This document shows positions 50,951 through 60,551 of a DNA stretch of 64,000 nucleotides, piece by piece; the stretch's first letter is position 1, and the number at the start of each line of letters is the position of its first letter. Source of the stretch: JABWAJ01 sp038323375 (lineage in GTDB: Bacteria > Bacteroidota > Bacteroidia > Chitinophagales > Saprospiraceae). A program made the position numbers and the translations under genes. The DNA is taken from assembly GCA_038323375.1 (NCBI GenBank), contig JBBQGV010000001.1, forward strand, positions 85,753-149,752. The letters run 5' to 3'. A model generated the notes under the pieces. It searched no databases and had not been told where the DNA came from. It saw nothing but the letters and a program-made list of their open reading frames with translations.

Positions 50951-51679
50951 TTATGAGACAGCCTCCTCATCCTCTTTTACAGATTCTTCCATCAAACGCG
51001 CTTTTCTCGCTAATTTTTGATCGTTATTACTTTCGTACACCGTGTAGTTTTCATACTTCACCGGGTCTTTTTCCACCCAGATGTCTTTTCCAATTTCGCA
51101 CAGCACAATGAGCTCCTGATACAGCTTATTGCCCTGCTCAATGCGGGTTTCTACCGCAATATCACGGTCGGCCACTTTGTCCTGCTGAATATTCAACGCG
51201 TTTTCAAACTCCCGGCAGGCTTCCGTAACCCGATGAATCAGTTGTTCATTGATGCCGGTATCCGCCAGAAAGTCGAGCTGCTGCCGGGCCACCCGGGCCA
51301 CCCTTCTCCCGCAAAACAACAATTGGGCATCGGTCATATCATTCATTTTGGCTGTGCCGAATTTGCGGTAACGCCCGCTTCGGTTGCTGTATCGCATGGC
51401 CACACGCGTCATTACACTGCGGATGGCGGTCTTCAGCTTTTCGGCAGCGTCGTATTTTTTATCCGTGACAATCATTTGATCGCCCACCAGTTCATCGTCG
51501 TCGGGCAATGCGTGAAATTTCCGGCACAGCCCCTGGAATGCTTTGATCCGGTCTGCACCATACCCGTATTGCGCAAACTGAGCAGCATCCCGTTGGGCAT
51601 ACTTGATGCGTTCGATGCATTGAAGATACAAATCCGCGTCCGGAAAATTGTGCTGTCGTTGTGTGGATTGCTTTTTCAT
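50951..51679 (-). CDS. Conserved hypothetical helical protein
   Basis: A 242-residue, soluble, helix-rich protein (DADLYLQCIERIKYAQRDAAQF, RIEQGNKLYQELIVLCEIGKDIWVEKDPVKYENYTVY). No known domain, signal or membrane segment is seen; charge and helix pattern suggest a nucleic-acid or protein partner. ATG 51679 is chosen since a good promoter (51704-51734) overlaps the alternative TTG at 51706. Its last codons and stop (EEAVS, read GAGGCTGTCTCATAA) coincide with the end sequence of the MITE-like element at 45478. Confidence 0.75.
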   Translation of the reverse strand: MKKQSTQRQHNFPDADLYLQCIERIKYAQRDAAQFAQYGYGADRIKAFQGLCRKFHALPDDDELVGDQMIVTDKKYDAAEKLKTAIRSVMTRVAMRYSNRSGRYRKFGTAKMNDMTDAQLLFCGRRVARVARQQLDFLADTGINEQLIHRVTEACREFENALNIQQDKVADRDIAVETRIEQGNKLYQELIVLCEIGKDIWVEKDPVKYENYTVYESNNDQKLARKARLMEESVKEDEEAVS

Positions 51680-51703
51680 CTTATCATGATTTTCAACCTG
51701 TTG

Positions 51704-51734
51704 CAAAAATAATGCTTATTTATTAATAAACAAA
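51704..51734 (-). promoter_or_regulatory. Putative promoter for the hypothetical gene at 50951
   Basis: On the minus strand TTTG (51731-51734), 19 bases, then TATTTTTG (51704-51711): a full consensus match, 24 bases ahead of the ATG at 51679. Confidence 0.6.
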
Positions 51735-51777
51735 AAATTTCAGGTTAAAAAAACAAAGTGTGTTTTTAGCTAAGATG

Positions 51778-51820
51778 AAATTTACTCAGGTAGAATTTTC
51801 TTTAATAGAAAACAAAAACT
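51778..51820. repeat. Second copy of the ATTTACTCAG AT-rich motif
   Basis: Same order of blocks as at 33178-33225 (ATTTACTCAG, AATTTTCTT, AACAAAAA). It sits between bshC and the hypothetical gene, upstream of the latter's promoter. Confidence 0.4.
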
Positions 51821-51866
51821 ACCCTAAGCATGCAATTGTGCTTGCCAAAATAGAAACGCGCTGAAC

Positions 51867-53456
51867 CTATTCTGAAATCACAACAAGCCCGGGGTCGAGC
51901 GGATGCAAGTGTTCTTTTAGCGTCTTGAAAAAATCCCAGCCATAAGCCAGGAAGTAGGGTAGGAGGTTGTCGTGCCGCTCTTGGAGGCCGTTGCCTGGAA
52001 AAAGCTTTTCACGGAGTGCACGAAGTTGGTTGATTTCAACTTCGTGGCGCTGTTTTTCCGCACGGAGCAGGCGATCTTCTAATTGCTCCAGGCCCTTAAT
52101 TTGTTTGGCGGCTTCTGCAAGTACGGCTTTTTCCAGCGTAGCGTCAATTTTTAAAGCTTTCTGGCCAATGCTGTGAAAAACGCTTTCCAAAGCCGTTTTT
52201 TCCTCCTCCAAGCTCAACTCGGCGGCGGTATGCCCCTGAACATACCGGCGAATGACGCTTTCCGTATCTTCCAGCAGGTCTTCGATGCGCAGGCCGAGCT
52301 TATCTAAGCGCTTTCCGGTGTTTTTGTCTATCCAGCAAACGGAGTTGCGACGAACCAGCATAGGGAAATTGATGCCAAAATGCGCAAACTGTGCTTTGCG
52401 TTCCAGCCAGTAGGCAATTTCGCCACCTCCGCCTACATAAGCCAAATTGGGTAAAATATATTCCTGATACAGGGGCCTCATGATGACGTTTGGGCTAAAG
52501 CGGTCGGGGTGCTGTGCCAGTTCTTCCAGAATTTGTTCTTGGTTAAAGGAATAATCGGTATTGAGCACGCTATAAACCTCACCTTCCTGTACAATGCGTT
52601 CCCGCAATTGATCCCGCATGTAAAAAAGGTTGATGTCCCGTGCATGAGCCTGGCCTGAAAAACCGGCAGCTTCCAGCCCGGCGGCAGCGGCTTCTATAAG
52701 TCCGCGGGAGGCTTGCTCCAGCAATTCCCGGCGCATCAAGGGTTCAAATTTGCGTTTGAAGGCCAGGTGGTTCATATCCAGTACAATCAAACCGTATTCG
52801 CTGAACAGTTTACCCACTAAATGCACCGTAGCGGTGCCAAAGGTATCGTGAGCAGTGTAGGCTTGCTGGATCAACTCCAGGATTTCCTGCGCATTTTCCG
52901 AAGTTCCCAGTATGGACGACAACGACTCCATAAGTGGTTGCAAGCTATTCGTATTCATTTTCCCACATGGGCCACTTTCCGCATTTTCCCATTGCAGTTT
53001 TTTGCCAAAAAGTTGGATGTGGTTGATTTCTTCAAAGTCATGGTCTTCGCTTCCCAACACAAAAACCGGCACAAACCGATACGCAGGATAGACCTGATTC
53101 AGCGATTCAGCGAGGTTAATGGTGGAAAAACATTTGTAGATGAAATACAAAGGCCCCGTCAGCAGGCAGGGTTGGTGCGCCGTTGTCACGGTAAAGGTCC
53201 GGTCATCCCCCAAAGCGTCAATATTTGCCAGGGTAAGCACTCCTGCATCATAATGAGCATATTGTTCCTGCAGCACGCTGACTAAAAGTTGCCGGTCAGT
53301 GTGCGCTTTCTTTTTGTCTTCAATAACCTGCCCGAACGCTTCTATTGAAACATCATATTGATAAAAAGGGCGAAGGGCTGGGTTACCCGAGGCATAAGCA
53401 ATATCTTTATTTGAAAATTGGGGAATTTGTTGAAAAGGTATGCGATGTATGTGCAT
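51867..53456 (-). CDS. bshC: Bacillithiol biosynthesis cysteine-adding enzyme
   Basis: Adds cysteine to glucosaminyl-malate in the last step of bacillithiol synthesis. The Rossmann core shows VTTAHQPCLLTGPLYFIYK, VFVLGSEDHDFEEINH and the NVIMRPLYQEYILPNLAYVGGGGEIAYWL segment typical of BshC. A central coiled-coil (about residues 410-480, e.g. LEDRLLRAEKQRHEVEINQLRALREKL) and the end YGWDFFKTLKEHLHP fit the family. Length 529 is normal. It stands alone here; ytxJ, which uses bacillithiol, is found at 60.2 kb. Confidence 0.93.
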   Translation of the reverse strand: MHIHRIPFQQIPQFSNKDIAYASGNPALRPFYQYDVSIEAFGQVIEDKKKAHTDRQLLVSVLQEQYAHYDAGVLTLANIDALGDDRTFTVTTAHQPCLLTGPLYFIYKCFSTINLAESLNQVYPAYRFVPVFVLGSEDHDFEEINHIQLFGKKLQWENAESGPCGKMNTNSLQPLMESLSSILGTSENAQEILELIQQAYTAHDTFGTATVHLVGKLFSEYGLIVLDMNHLAFKRKFEPLMRRELLEQASRGLIEAAAAGLEAAGFSGQAHARDINLFYMRDQLRERIVQEGEVYSVLNTDYSFNQEQILEELAQHPDRFSPNVIMRPLYQEYILPNLAYVGGGGEIAYWLERKAQFAHFGINFPMLVRRNSVCWIDKNTGKRLDKLGLRIEDLLEDTESVIRRYVQGHTAAELSLEEEKTALESVFHSIGQKALKIDATLEKAVLAEAAKQIKGLEQLEDRLLRAEKQRHEVEINQLRALREKLFPGNGLQERHDNLLPYFLAYGWDFFKTLKEHLHPLDPGLVVISE

Positions 53457-53547
53457 CTCGGGTGGTTTAGGAATTTCTTATAATTTTGGCGAAAGTAAGT
53501 TCAAAGACCAATAAAATGCCCTACATGTGCTATAAGTTTAGGAGAAC

Positions 53548-53772
53548 ATGCAAAATTACATGGTGGAAGCCGGAATGCCGGCCATAGAAGCGATTTTGTT
53601 TGCTACGGTGCCGACTTCCATGCTCATTGGGATGAATGATAAACTTGGCACCACTGAAGCCAAAAAAATTGCCGATATTGTTGCTCTTGAAGGCGATCCT
53701 TTGGTCAAAATTGAAACGATGCTCAACGTCCGCATCGTTATGAAAAACGGAGTCGTCTACAAAAACAAGTGA
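53548..53772 (+). pseudogene. C-terminal remnant of an imidazolonepropionase-like amidohydrolase
   Basis: A 74-residue frame with MPAIEAILFATVPTSMLIG, LGTTEAKKIADIVALEGDPL and MLNVRIVMKNGVVYK is the conserved C-terminus of metal-dependent amidohydrolases. The catalytic barrel and all metal ligands are missing, so it cannot be active. It lies between bshC and the TamB-like gene. Confidence 0.75.
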
Positions 53773-53850
53773 ACCGACATAAAACTGTGTTAAAGTAATT
53801 TTTGGTTTAATCCTCCGATGACATTTCGGTGTCTTAAAGGGGAATGTACA

Positions 53851-56800
53851 ATGGAGGAAATAAATTCTAATTCATCAACGCCGTCTGATCCACAGGTGCT
53901 ACCGCCAGGTAGGTCGCTCGCCGCTGCTATTTGGCGCTTCCTCCTGCATCTGCTGGTATGGGTGATCTTTATATTTATCCTCCTCAACTTTGTCTTTCAG
54001 ATCCCTGCTGTTCAAAACTGGGCTGTTGATCGGGTAGAAAAAGCGGCTGAAGAGGTTACCGGTAACCGCGTGGAAATTGAATATTTCTATTTCGCATTTT
54101 TTGACCGGCTCACCCTGCGCAATGTCTATGTGGAAGACCAAAATGCAGATACCCTGCTGGAAGTACAGGAAATGAAGGTGAATTTCAATTTGAATCCCTT
54201 CGTTTTGATCCGCAAAGGTCTGGTTGTGGAAGGATTAAATCTCCGGAAGGCTCAACTCAACATTCACCGGAATCCGGGGGAGGCTAAAAGTAACCTTGAC
54301 TATATCATTGACCGACTTTTCCCACCCAAAACGACGCCTAAAAAGAAAAGCAAACCCTTCCGCCTTGAACTTCAGACGGTTGAACTTGAGGACGTCTCCT
54401 TTCTGGATGATAACCTTGCAAAAGGGAAACGAATAGTCGTGTCCCTCAAAAAAGGAATCGTCCACATCCGGAAAATGGATCTGCCAGGGAAACAACTCTT
54501 TGCGCAGTTGGTAGAACTTTCAGAGCCTGATATCCGCATAGAATCTTTAGCCCGGCCAGCCCAACGCATCCTGACCGTCAGCAAAATTCCGGATCCTTCC
54601 GATACGCTTTTCTGGGAAATCCGGGTGGGCAAATTTCAGTTGTCTAACGGATCGTTTGCGTTTCACGACTACCGCCGTGCACCTGTTAAGACAACTGCGG
54701 CTGATGTGCTCGATTATAAACACCTCGATGTTTTCAATATTGACATCAGCATTGATACCTTTTCAATGCAACGGGAGGTATTCAGGGGTGGCGTTGAGAA
54801 GATTGCATTCAGAGACAAAAGTGGGTTCATTCTGAATGAATTATCGGCAAAACAGGCAAGTGTATCCCCCGAAGGCTTGATCCTCAATGGCTGTAAGCTG
54901 ATCACGCCTTACAGTGAAATCGGCGATACCCTGACGATGCGCTACGGCCAATACCAAAACTTTGAAGACGATTTCAACAACACGGTGCGGCTGGGATTGC
55001 GACTCAACAATGCTTCAGTCGCCATTCGCGACATCATGGTTTTTGCGCCGCAAATGAAAAGCAATACCTTCTTTCGGAGTAACCAGGATAAAGTGCTCAG
55101 GCTTACTGGTGATTTTACGGGGGTGATCAATCGCTTGAGAGGCGATAACCTGAATATTGAGCTTTCTGATGGGTCTATTGTGAAGGGCAGCTTCAAATTC
55201 AACGACCTGACGGTGAAAAACGAGCAGCAAATGCAGCTCTACCTCACCGAAGCAAAAACAACCGTCCGTACCCTACGTCAGTTGATCCCTAAATTTGACC
55301 CTCCGGCGAATTTTGACCGGCTCGGACGCTTGAACTTTTCCGGATCTTTCGTCGGCTTCTTTAAAGACTTTGTGGCAGAAGGGTTATTGAACACCGACCT
55401 CGGGAGCGCCGATATGGACATGCGGATGAACCTGAAACCGGGAAGAGCGCGGGCAGCCTATTCCGGGAGAATCGGATTGACCAATTTTGACCTGGGAAAG
55501 TGGATGGGCGACCATAAGGACTTCGGCTTAGTCAACTTTAACGCCAATGTTACGGATGGGGTGGGGCTGACTGCCCAAACCGCAAAAGCGACGTTGGAAG
55601 CGGAAGTTCAAAGTTTTCTGTTCAAAGGATATAACTATAAGAATGCCAGTCTGAAAGGGCAATTGAACCGGAATTTCTTCAAAGGGGATTTTTCAATCAA
55701 GGACGACAATATTGACTTTTCTTTTAATGGTGAAGTAGACCTGACCGGTAAAAACCCGGAATTCGACTTCGACGCTTCCGTCCAAAAGCTCGACTTGAAA
55801 AAGCTGAACCTCTCCCAGAAGAACATGATCCTGTCGGGGAAAATAAACCTGAGCATCAATCCTGATCTGGTTGGGACTGCTGTTATCCGCAATTTCACGA
55901 TCACCTATGACAGTTCAGGGCTTTACAGAATTGACTCCATCGTTGCCGTTTCTTCCGCTTTTCAGGATGGGAGCAAAAAATTTGTGGTCAATTCCGATGT
56001 CTTGTCTGCAAACGTGGAAGGGCGGTTTGAGTTGAGCCGTTTGCACACTGCTTTTGTAAATTATTTGATTGCACATTTCCCTCATTTGACCAATATACTG
56101 AACCTTTCTTCGCAAAAGGGGAATACAATAACAGACCAATTTGCATTCAACATTGATATTGCAGACAGCAAAGGTTTAAATTGGCTGCTCGACCCCAAAC
56201 TGGGGACATTGCGCAATACCAGCGTCTACGGGAACTACAATGGCCAGGCGGATACCCTCAACCTGAACGTTCAATTCCCCGAGTTGAGCTACTCGAATTT
56301 CAAATTTGAGGAAGTGTTTTTGAGATTTAACGGAAAAGGCGGATTCAGCAGCCTTTATACCGAGATTGGCAATACGCAGATTGGAGAAAAAACACGGCTG
56401 CCTAAGCTCGAACTCAATAGTTTTTTGAAAAACGACACCATTTTGCTAGGTGTCAGCTATGCTTCTGCGACCTCCCTGTTTTGGGACAACTTCAGCATTG
56501 ACGCCGTGATGTATCCTGTTGACAGCCTGCGTTATGAGGTTCATTTTGCGCAGTCTAACCTATTCATTTTTGAGCGCCCCTGGAGCATAAATCCGGGCAA
56601 TAGCTTCACCTTTGGAAAGGGGTATTTCGATACGGATGGTTTGCGGTTGTCTGACCGGGATAGGGAAATCAGAATAGACAAGGCAGGAAACCGGGGGCTC
56701 AAACTGGGCATGACCAATTTTGACCTCGCTATTATTGACGAATATTGGAAATACGAGGCGCTTGATTTTGCCGGCAAGTTTGAAATTGAAGCGGAGGTTC

Positions 56801-58767
56801 AGGACATATTCAAAATGCGGGGCATCAAATTGTGGGTCAGCGCAGACACCATGCGCATCAACGGCGATGATTTTGGGGAGTTGAGTTTTGATGCTGAAAG
56901 TCCCGATTTGAAGAGCCGCCTCAGCGCATTTATGACCCTGACCAAAGATACCTCACAAATGATTGTGGAGGGCTTATACAACCTTGCAGGGCCGACTGAC
57001 CGCCTGGGAGAAAAAGAAATGCAGGCCAATTATTTCAATTTTTCTGTTGAAGTAGCCGGGTATCCGCTTGCCATTGCCGAATATTTCATCGGCTCTTCTG
57101 TTTCCGGAACGACCGGCAGTATTGATGCTAACCTTAAAATATACGGCATGCCGGAACGCCCGAATATATCCGGGCGGATTACGGCCAAAAACGGGGCAAT
57201 TACGATTGATTACCTGAAAACGCGCTACCGGTTTGAGCGGAGTTTCATCACAGTCAGCAACTATCTTTTCGATGCAACGGGAACCGTATTGTACGACAAA
57301 TTCAACAATACGGCAAAAATTACCGGCGGGTTAACCCATAACCACCTGAAAGAGCTGGGGGTATCCGCTACGGTAGATACCAAGCGTTTCCTTTGCTTAG
57401 ATACCGAAAAAGGCGATAACGAAGTTTTTTACGGGCAGGCGGTTGGAAGTGGAAAAATCAGGTTCTCCGGCTCTTTTAAAAAAACGGACATCTACGTCAA
57501 CGCAAGCGTAGGAGACAGTACGCGTATTGTGATTCCAATTTCGGATGAAAGCAGCGCATCTGAATTGAACATGATCCGCTTTGTAGACAAGCAACAGGAA
57601 CGCGCACAACTGGAAGAAAAAAAGAAGGCGATGGCTGCCTCTAAAAACATGGCAATCAAAGGGTTGCCTTCAAAAAAAGCATCAACCCTCAACCTTGAAA
57701 TGGAACTCAAGGTTACGGAAGCAGCCCAGATTGAATTGGTCTTCGATGAACAAACCGGCGACATCATCAGGGGCGCCGGGCGGGGAAATCTAAGGATACT
57801 GGTGCCCCGGGAAGGTGGGTTCCAGATGTACGGCGATTACATCATCGAGCGGGGCAGCTACTTGTTTACTTTGTACAATGTAGTGAACAAAGACTTCCGG
57901 ATCAAGCGCGGCGGCTCCATTGTCTGGAGCGGGGATCCATTCGGCGCACGGATCAAGTTGGAGGCAGAGTACAAAGATTTGCGGGCCTCGGTCTCGAATC
58001 TGATTCAGGAATATCTGTTAAATGCACCAGAGGATTTGAAGCGGGAAGCGGGCAATGCGACCCAGGTTGCGCTGACGCTGATGCTCGAAGGGGAATTACT
58101 CCATCCTTTAATTAGCTTCGACATCAGTTTTCCGGCGCTTACCGGCCAGTTGCAGACTTACGCTGAAAACAAGCTCAGGACGCTGAAACAGGATCAAAAC
58201 GAACTCAACCGGCAAGTGTTCGGCCTCATCATTGCGGGCCAGTTTTTACCTACGGATATCGCCCTTCAGGGGAGTGAAATTCTGTACCGCACCATGAGCG
58301 AATTGCTGTCCAATCAACTTTCCCTGCTGCTTACGGAGTTGTTTTCGGAGGTGATCGGCGAAAGCAAGGTCGTTTCGGGCATTAATTTTGACATTGCCTA
58401 TAACCAATACCAATCACTCGACCTGAGCCAGGGCACCAATGTGAACAGTGGAAGAGAATTCCAGGTGAGCATTACACAAAATTTTCTGAACGACCGGCTT
58501 TCCGTACACCTTGGCGGCAATGTGGATTTTGGTAACAACGTCCGCATTACTCCGGATAATCCGGGAGGAGCCTTTCTGGGCAACGACCTGGTGATTGAAT
58601 ACGTATTGAACACGGACAAAACATTGAAACTCCGTATTTATCAACGGCTCCAACCCGACCTTGCCGGAAAGCGCCTCCAAATTGGAAGCGGACTCAACTA
58701 CCGGATTGAATTTGACTCTTTTGCAGAGTTTTGGGAGAAACTCAGGCGGGATACCGGAAAGCGGTAA
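53851..58767 (+). CDS. tamB: TamB-like translocation/assembly module protein
   Basis: About 1638 residues. A single N-terminal membrane anchor (about residues 25-48: FLLHLLVWVIFIFILLNFVF) is followed by a very long beta-rich AsmA/TamB-like body and a DUF490/TamB C-terminal domain (about 1250-1600, e.g. YGDYIIERGSYLFTLYNVVNKDFRI and FGLIIAGQFLP). The final part ends in RRDTGKR. TamB-like proteins bridge inner and outer membrane and take part in lipid transport or outer-membrane protein insertion. ATG 53851 (MEEINS) is preferred to ATG 53818. No TamA-like BamA relative is adjacent. Confidence 0.9.
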   Translation: MEEINSNSSTPSDPQVLPPGRSLAAAIWRFLLHLLVWVIFIFILLNFVFQIPAVQNWAVDRVEKAAEEVTGNRVEIEYFYFAFFDRLTLRNVYVEDQNADTLLEVQEMKVNFNLNPFVLIRKGLVVEGLNLRKAQLNIHRNPGEAKSNLDYIIDRLFPPKTTPKKKSKPFRLELQTVELEDVSFLDDNLAKGKRIVVSLKKGIVHIRKMDLPGKQLFAQLVELSEPDIRIESLARPAQRILTVSKIPDPSDTLFWEIRVGKFQLSNGSFAFHDYRRAPVKTTAADVLDYKHLDVFNIDISIDTFSMQREVFRGGVEKIAFRDKSGFILNELSAKQASVSPEGLILNGCKLITPYSEIGDTLTMRYGQYQNFEDDFNNTVRLGLRLNNASVAIRDIMVFAPQMKSNTFFRSNQDKVLRLTGDFTGVINRLRGDNLNIELSDGSIVKGSFKFNDLTVKNEQQMQLYLTEAKTTVRTLRQLIPKFDPPANFDRLGRLNFSGSFVGFFKDFVAEGLLNTDLGSADMDMRMNLKPGRARAAYSGRIGLTNFDLGKWMGDHKDFGLVNFNANVTDGVGLTAQTAKATLEAEVQSFLFKGYNYKNASLKGQLNRNFFKGDFSIKDDNIDFSFNGEVDLTGKNPEFDFDASVQKLDLKKLNLSQKNMILSGKINLSINPDLVGTAVIRNFTITYDSSGLYRIDSIVAVSSAFQDGSKKFVVNSDVLSANVEGRFELSRLHTAFVNYLIAHFPHLTNILNLSSQKGNTITDQFAFNIDIADSKGLNWLLDPKLGTLRNTSVYGNYNGQADTLNLNVQFPELSYSNFKFEEVFLRFNGKGGFSSLYTEIGNTQIGEKTRLPKLELNSFLKNDTILLGVSYASATSLFWDNFSIDAVMYPVDSLRYEVHFAQSNLFIFERPWSINPGNSFTFGKGYFDTDGLRLSDRDREIRIDKAGNRGLKLGMTNFDLAIIDEYWKYEALDFAGKFEIEAEVQDIFKMRGIKLWVSADTMRINGDDFGELSFDAESPDLKSRLSAFMTLTKDTSQMIVEGLYNLAGPTDRLGEKEMQANYFNFSVEVAGYPLAIAEYFIGSSVSGTTGSIDANLKIYGMPERPNISGRITAKNGAITIDYLKTRYRFERSFITVSNYLFDATGTVLYDKFNNTAKITGGLTHNHLKELGVSATVDTKRFLCLDTEKGDNEVFYGQAVGSGKIRFSGSFKKTDIYVNASVGDSTRIVIPISDESSASELNMIRFVDKQQERAQLEEKKKAMAASKNMAIKGLPSKKASTLNLEMELKVTEAAQIELVFDEQTGDIIRGAGRGNLRILVPREGGFQMYGDYIIERGSYLFTLYNVVNKDFRIKRGGSIVWSGDPFGARIKLEAEYKDLRASVSNLIQEYLLNAPEDLKREAGNATQVALTLMLEGELLHPLISFDISFPALTGQLQTYAENKLRTLKQDQNELNRQVFGLIIAGQFLPTDIALQGSEILYRTMSELLSNQLSLLLTELFSEVIGESKVVSGINFDIAYNQYQSLDLSQGTNVNSGREFQVSITQNFLNDRLSVHLGGNVDFGNNVRITPDNPGGAFLGNDLVIEYVLNTDKTLKLRIYQRLQPDLAGKRLQIGSGLNYRIEFDSFAEFWEKLRRDTGKR

Positions 58768-58969
58768 TTTCCGTACATCAACAATTCATTTTCGCCGTTT
58801 TAATTGATTCGCCAATCATTATTTGGAAAAAATGCTGCTTTTGCCGTATTAAATGATAAAAGATTGGAACGGATGCTTTGGAAATGCCGCTTGTTTGTCT
58901 AAATTCGCCGTCGGGCCTGTTGTGCTCCCTTCGCACATACATTCCAATAACAAAACAAAACTGAAAAGC

Positions 58970-59509
58970 GTGCTTTACAAGGTCAAACTTAAAAACGCCG
59001 ATGAGGAGGTGATCATAGACGATAAAGTCTATGAATACCTGACCTCAGACCCTTACTTGGTAAAAGTAGATTTCATCAACAACCTTCGCCGCCATTCCAG
59101 CGGGTGTGCCGTGTTTCAGAAAACATGGAAAAAAGCAGGCGGTGGTGGATACAAAACAGAGACGATCTACCTGCACAAGATGATTGCCGAAAAATTTCTG
59201 GCCGACACCAAAACAAAAGACAAACGGTTAGTCGGTGCAGCCAATGGCAATAAACTTGATTGCAGGTTGGAAAACCTGTTGTATCGCTCTCGTTCGGTTG
59301 CCAGCAGAAAGCGAAAAACAAGCAGCAAAGCAGGATACACGGGGGTCTACAAAGAAAACAACCGCTACCGCGCTGTCATTTCAATCAACCGGAAATCGGT
59401 ACACATCGGTATGTTTTCTACAGCCGAAGAAGCTGCACTGGCCTACAACAAGAAGTCGAAAGAACTGTATGGAGAAGACGGAAAATTGAATCTTGTTAAA
59501 TCTAAATAA
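58970..59509 (+). CDS. HNH-like endonuclease with C-terminal AP2 domain
   Basis: About 179 residues from GTG 58970 (the frame opens at 58853 but that part looks non-coding). The N-terminal two thirds resembles HNH-type homing-endonuclease cores: YLHKMIAEKFL, then NGNKLDCRLENLLYRS, the LDNR(x)xNL-like element. The last 60 residues are an AP2/ERF DNA-binding domain (GYTGVYKENNRYRAVISINR, IGMFSTAEEAALAYNKKSKELYG). AP2 plus HNH combinations are known from phage and mobile intron-like endonucleases, so it is probably a stand-alone mobile gene; no intron or intein host is visible next to it. Confidence 0.82.
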   Translation: MLYKVKLKNADEEVIIDDKVYEYLTSDPYLVKVDFINNLRRHSSGCAVFQKTWKKAGGGGYKTETIYLHKMIAEKFLADTKTKDKRLVGAANGNKLDCRLENLLYRSRSVASRKRKTSSKAGYTGVYKENNRYRAVISINRKSVHIGMFSTAEEAALAYNKKSKELYGEDGKLNLVKSK

Positions 59510-59516
59510 AAGATTA

Positions 59517-60194
59517 TCAAGACTTTAAACACCGGGTCATTTCTCTTTTACCAGGCGGTCCAGGTAATGCTTCTACCTGGAAACCTACTGCTTTTAAGTT
59601 TCGTTTGACGTAGCCTTTTGCACAATAAGTAACCATAATTCCACCCCGTTTTAGTGCTTCATATATTTTTTTCAGCATGGGTTCTTCCCAAAGTTCTGGT
59701 TGCGCGTCCGGGGCAAAAGCATCGTAATAAACCAGATCGAATTCCCCGGCGTATTGGATGTTATGGAATAAAATTTGTTGTTTCAGCAAATGAAAATGTG
59801 CTGTTAGGGTGGATGTTGCACCAAAGGGTGCGGCATGCAATTTCATGAAAAGGGTAGGGGCAGCCGGTTCAAGGATTTGAGGATAATTGAGCGTAGTAGC
59901 CTGTTCAATCGAAATCGGATAAGCTTCAATGGATTCGTATTGGACTTTTAGGTCTAAGCGCTGAGCTTCCAGGAGCGTGAGATAGGCGTTCAGGCCGGTG
60001 CCGAACCCAATCTCCAGAATTCTAAGCTGCTTTGATTGCAGTGCTTTCCAATGTAAGCCGGCTTGAATGAAAACGTGTGAAGACTCCTGAATAGCACCAT
60101 AGCGGGAATGATAGCTCACGCCGAAAGCACCCGATAACAAAGAGTGGGAGCCATCCTGTGTTTCAATGAGGGCGTTTTCCATAACCATGTGCAC
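59517..60194 (-). CDS. mnmD: tRNA 5-methylaminomethyl-2-thiouridine methyltransferase (MnmD)
   Basis: SAM-dependent methylation of nm5s2U34 in tRNA. MnmC(m)-type methyltransferase of 225 residues: DGSHSLLSGAFGVSYHSRYGA is the substrate end, ILEIGFGTGLNAYL the SAM motif, FDLVYYDAFAPDAQPELW the catalytic region and VTYCAKGYVKRNLKAVGF the C-terminal hallmark. It lacks the FAD domain that is fused in enterobacterial MnmC. It starts 3 bases after ytxJ, at the end of a three-gene minus-strand operon. Confidence 0.93.
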   Translation of the reverse strand: MHMVMENALIETQDGSHSLLSGAFGVSYHSRYGAIQESSHVFIQAGLHWKALQSKQLRILEIGFGTGLNAYLTLLEAQRLDLKVQYESIEAYPISIEQATTLNYPQILEPAAPTLFMKLHAAPFGATSTLTAHFHLLKQQILFHNIQYAGEFDLVYYDAFAPDAQPELWEEPMLKKIYEALKRGGIMVTYCAKGYVKRNLKAVGFQVEALPGPPGKREMTRCLKS

Positions 60195-60197
60195 GTC

Positions 60198-60551
60198 TTA
60201 AACCAATTCAGGCAAACAGTCCCTTATTTCGTCGGCATTAATGTCTAAGTGTGAGGATTCACAAATACATGCTCCGTTTTTGATCAGCAGTAGTTGGGGA
60301 GACTCGTGGTACACATCAAAGCGCGTTGCGATTTGATCCGAAACACGGCGATGTGCCAGCAAATCAAGATAATAAGGACGTACCGCCTCAACGGGGAAAT
60401 CCCATTGCTCCTCAAGGCGATATTTAGCTGCGGCGCTGATGTTGCAGCGGGTGCTGTGCTTAAAAATCACACAAGGAACGTCATTCGAGAGCGCAGCAAT
60501 CTCATCGAGCTGCTCTTCCCGATCCAAAACCAACCAATTGATCATTACCAT
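60198..60551 (-). CDS. ytxJ: Bacillithiol-linked redox protein YtxJ (monothiol bacilliredoxin)
   Basis: A 117-residue thioredoxin-fold protein. The active-site segment VIFKHSTRCNIS contains a single cysteine, as in YtxJ, rather than CxxC. RRVSDQIATRFDVYHESPQLLLIKNG is the cis-Pro strand. It probably reduces mixed disulphides of bacillithiol with proteins, consistent with bshC in this window. Its ATG overlaps the stop of the small lipoprotein gene (TAATG), so the two are coupled; mnmD follows in 3 bases. Confidence 0.92.
   Translation of the reverse strand: MVMINWLVLDREEQLDEIAALSNDVPCVIFKHSTRCNISAAAKYRLEEQWDFPVEAVRPYYLDLLAHRRVSDQIATRFDVYHESPQLLLIKNGACICESSHLDINADEIRDCLPELV

Noticed and set aside
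58853..58969. N-terminal extension of the AP2/HNH protein
   Set aside because: Sequence is not protein-like and has no similarity to the HNH core; GTG 58970 fits.
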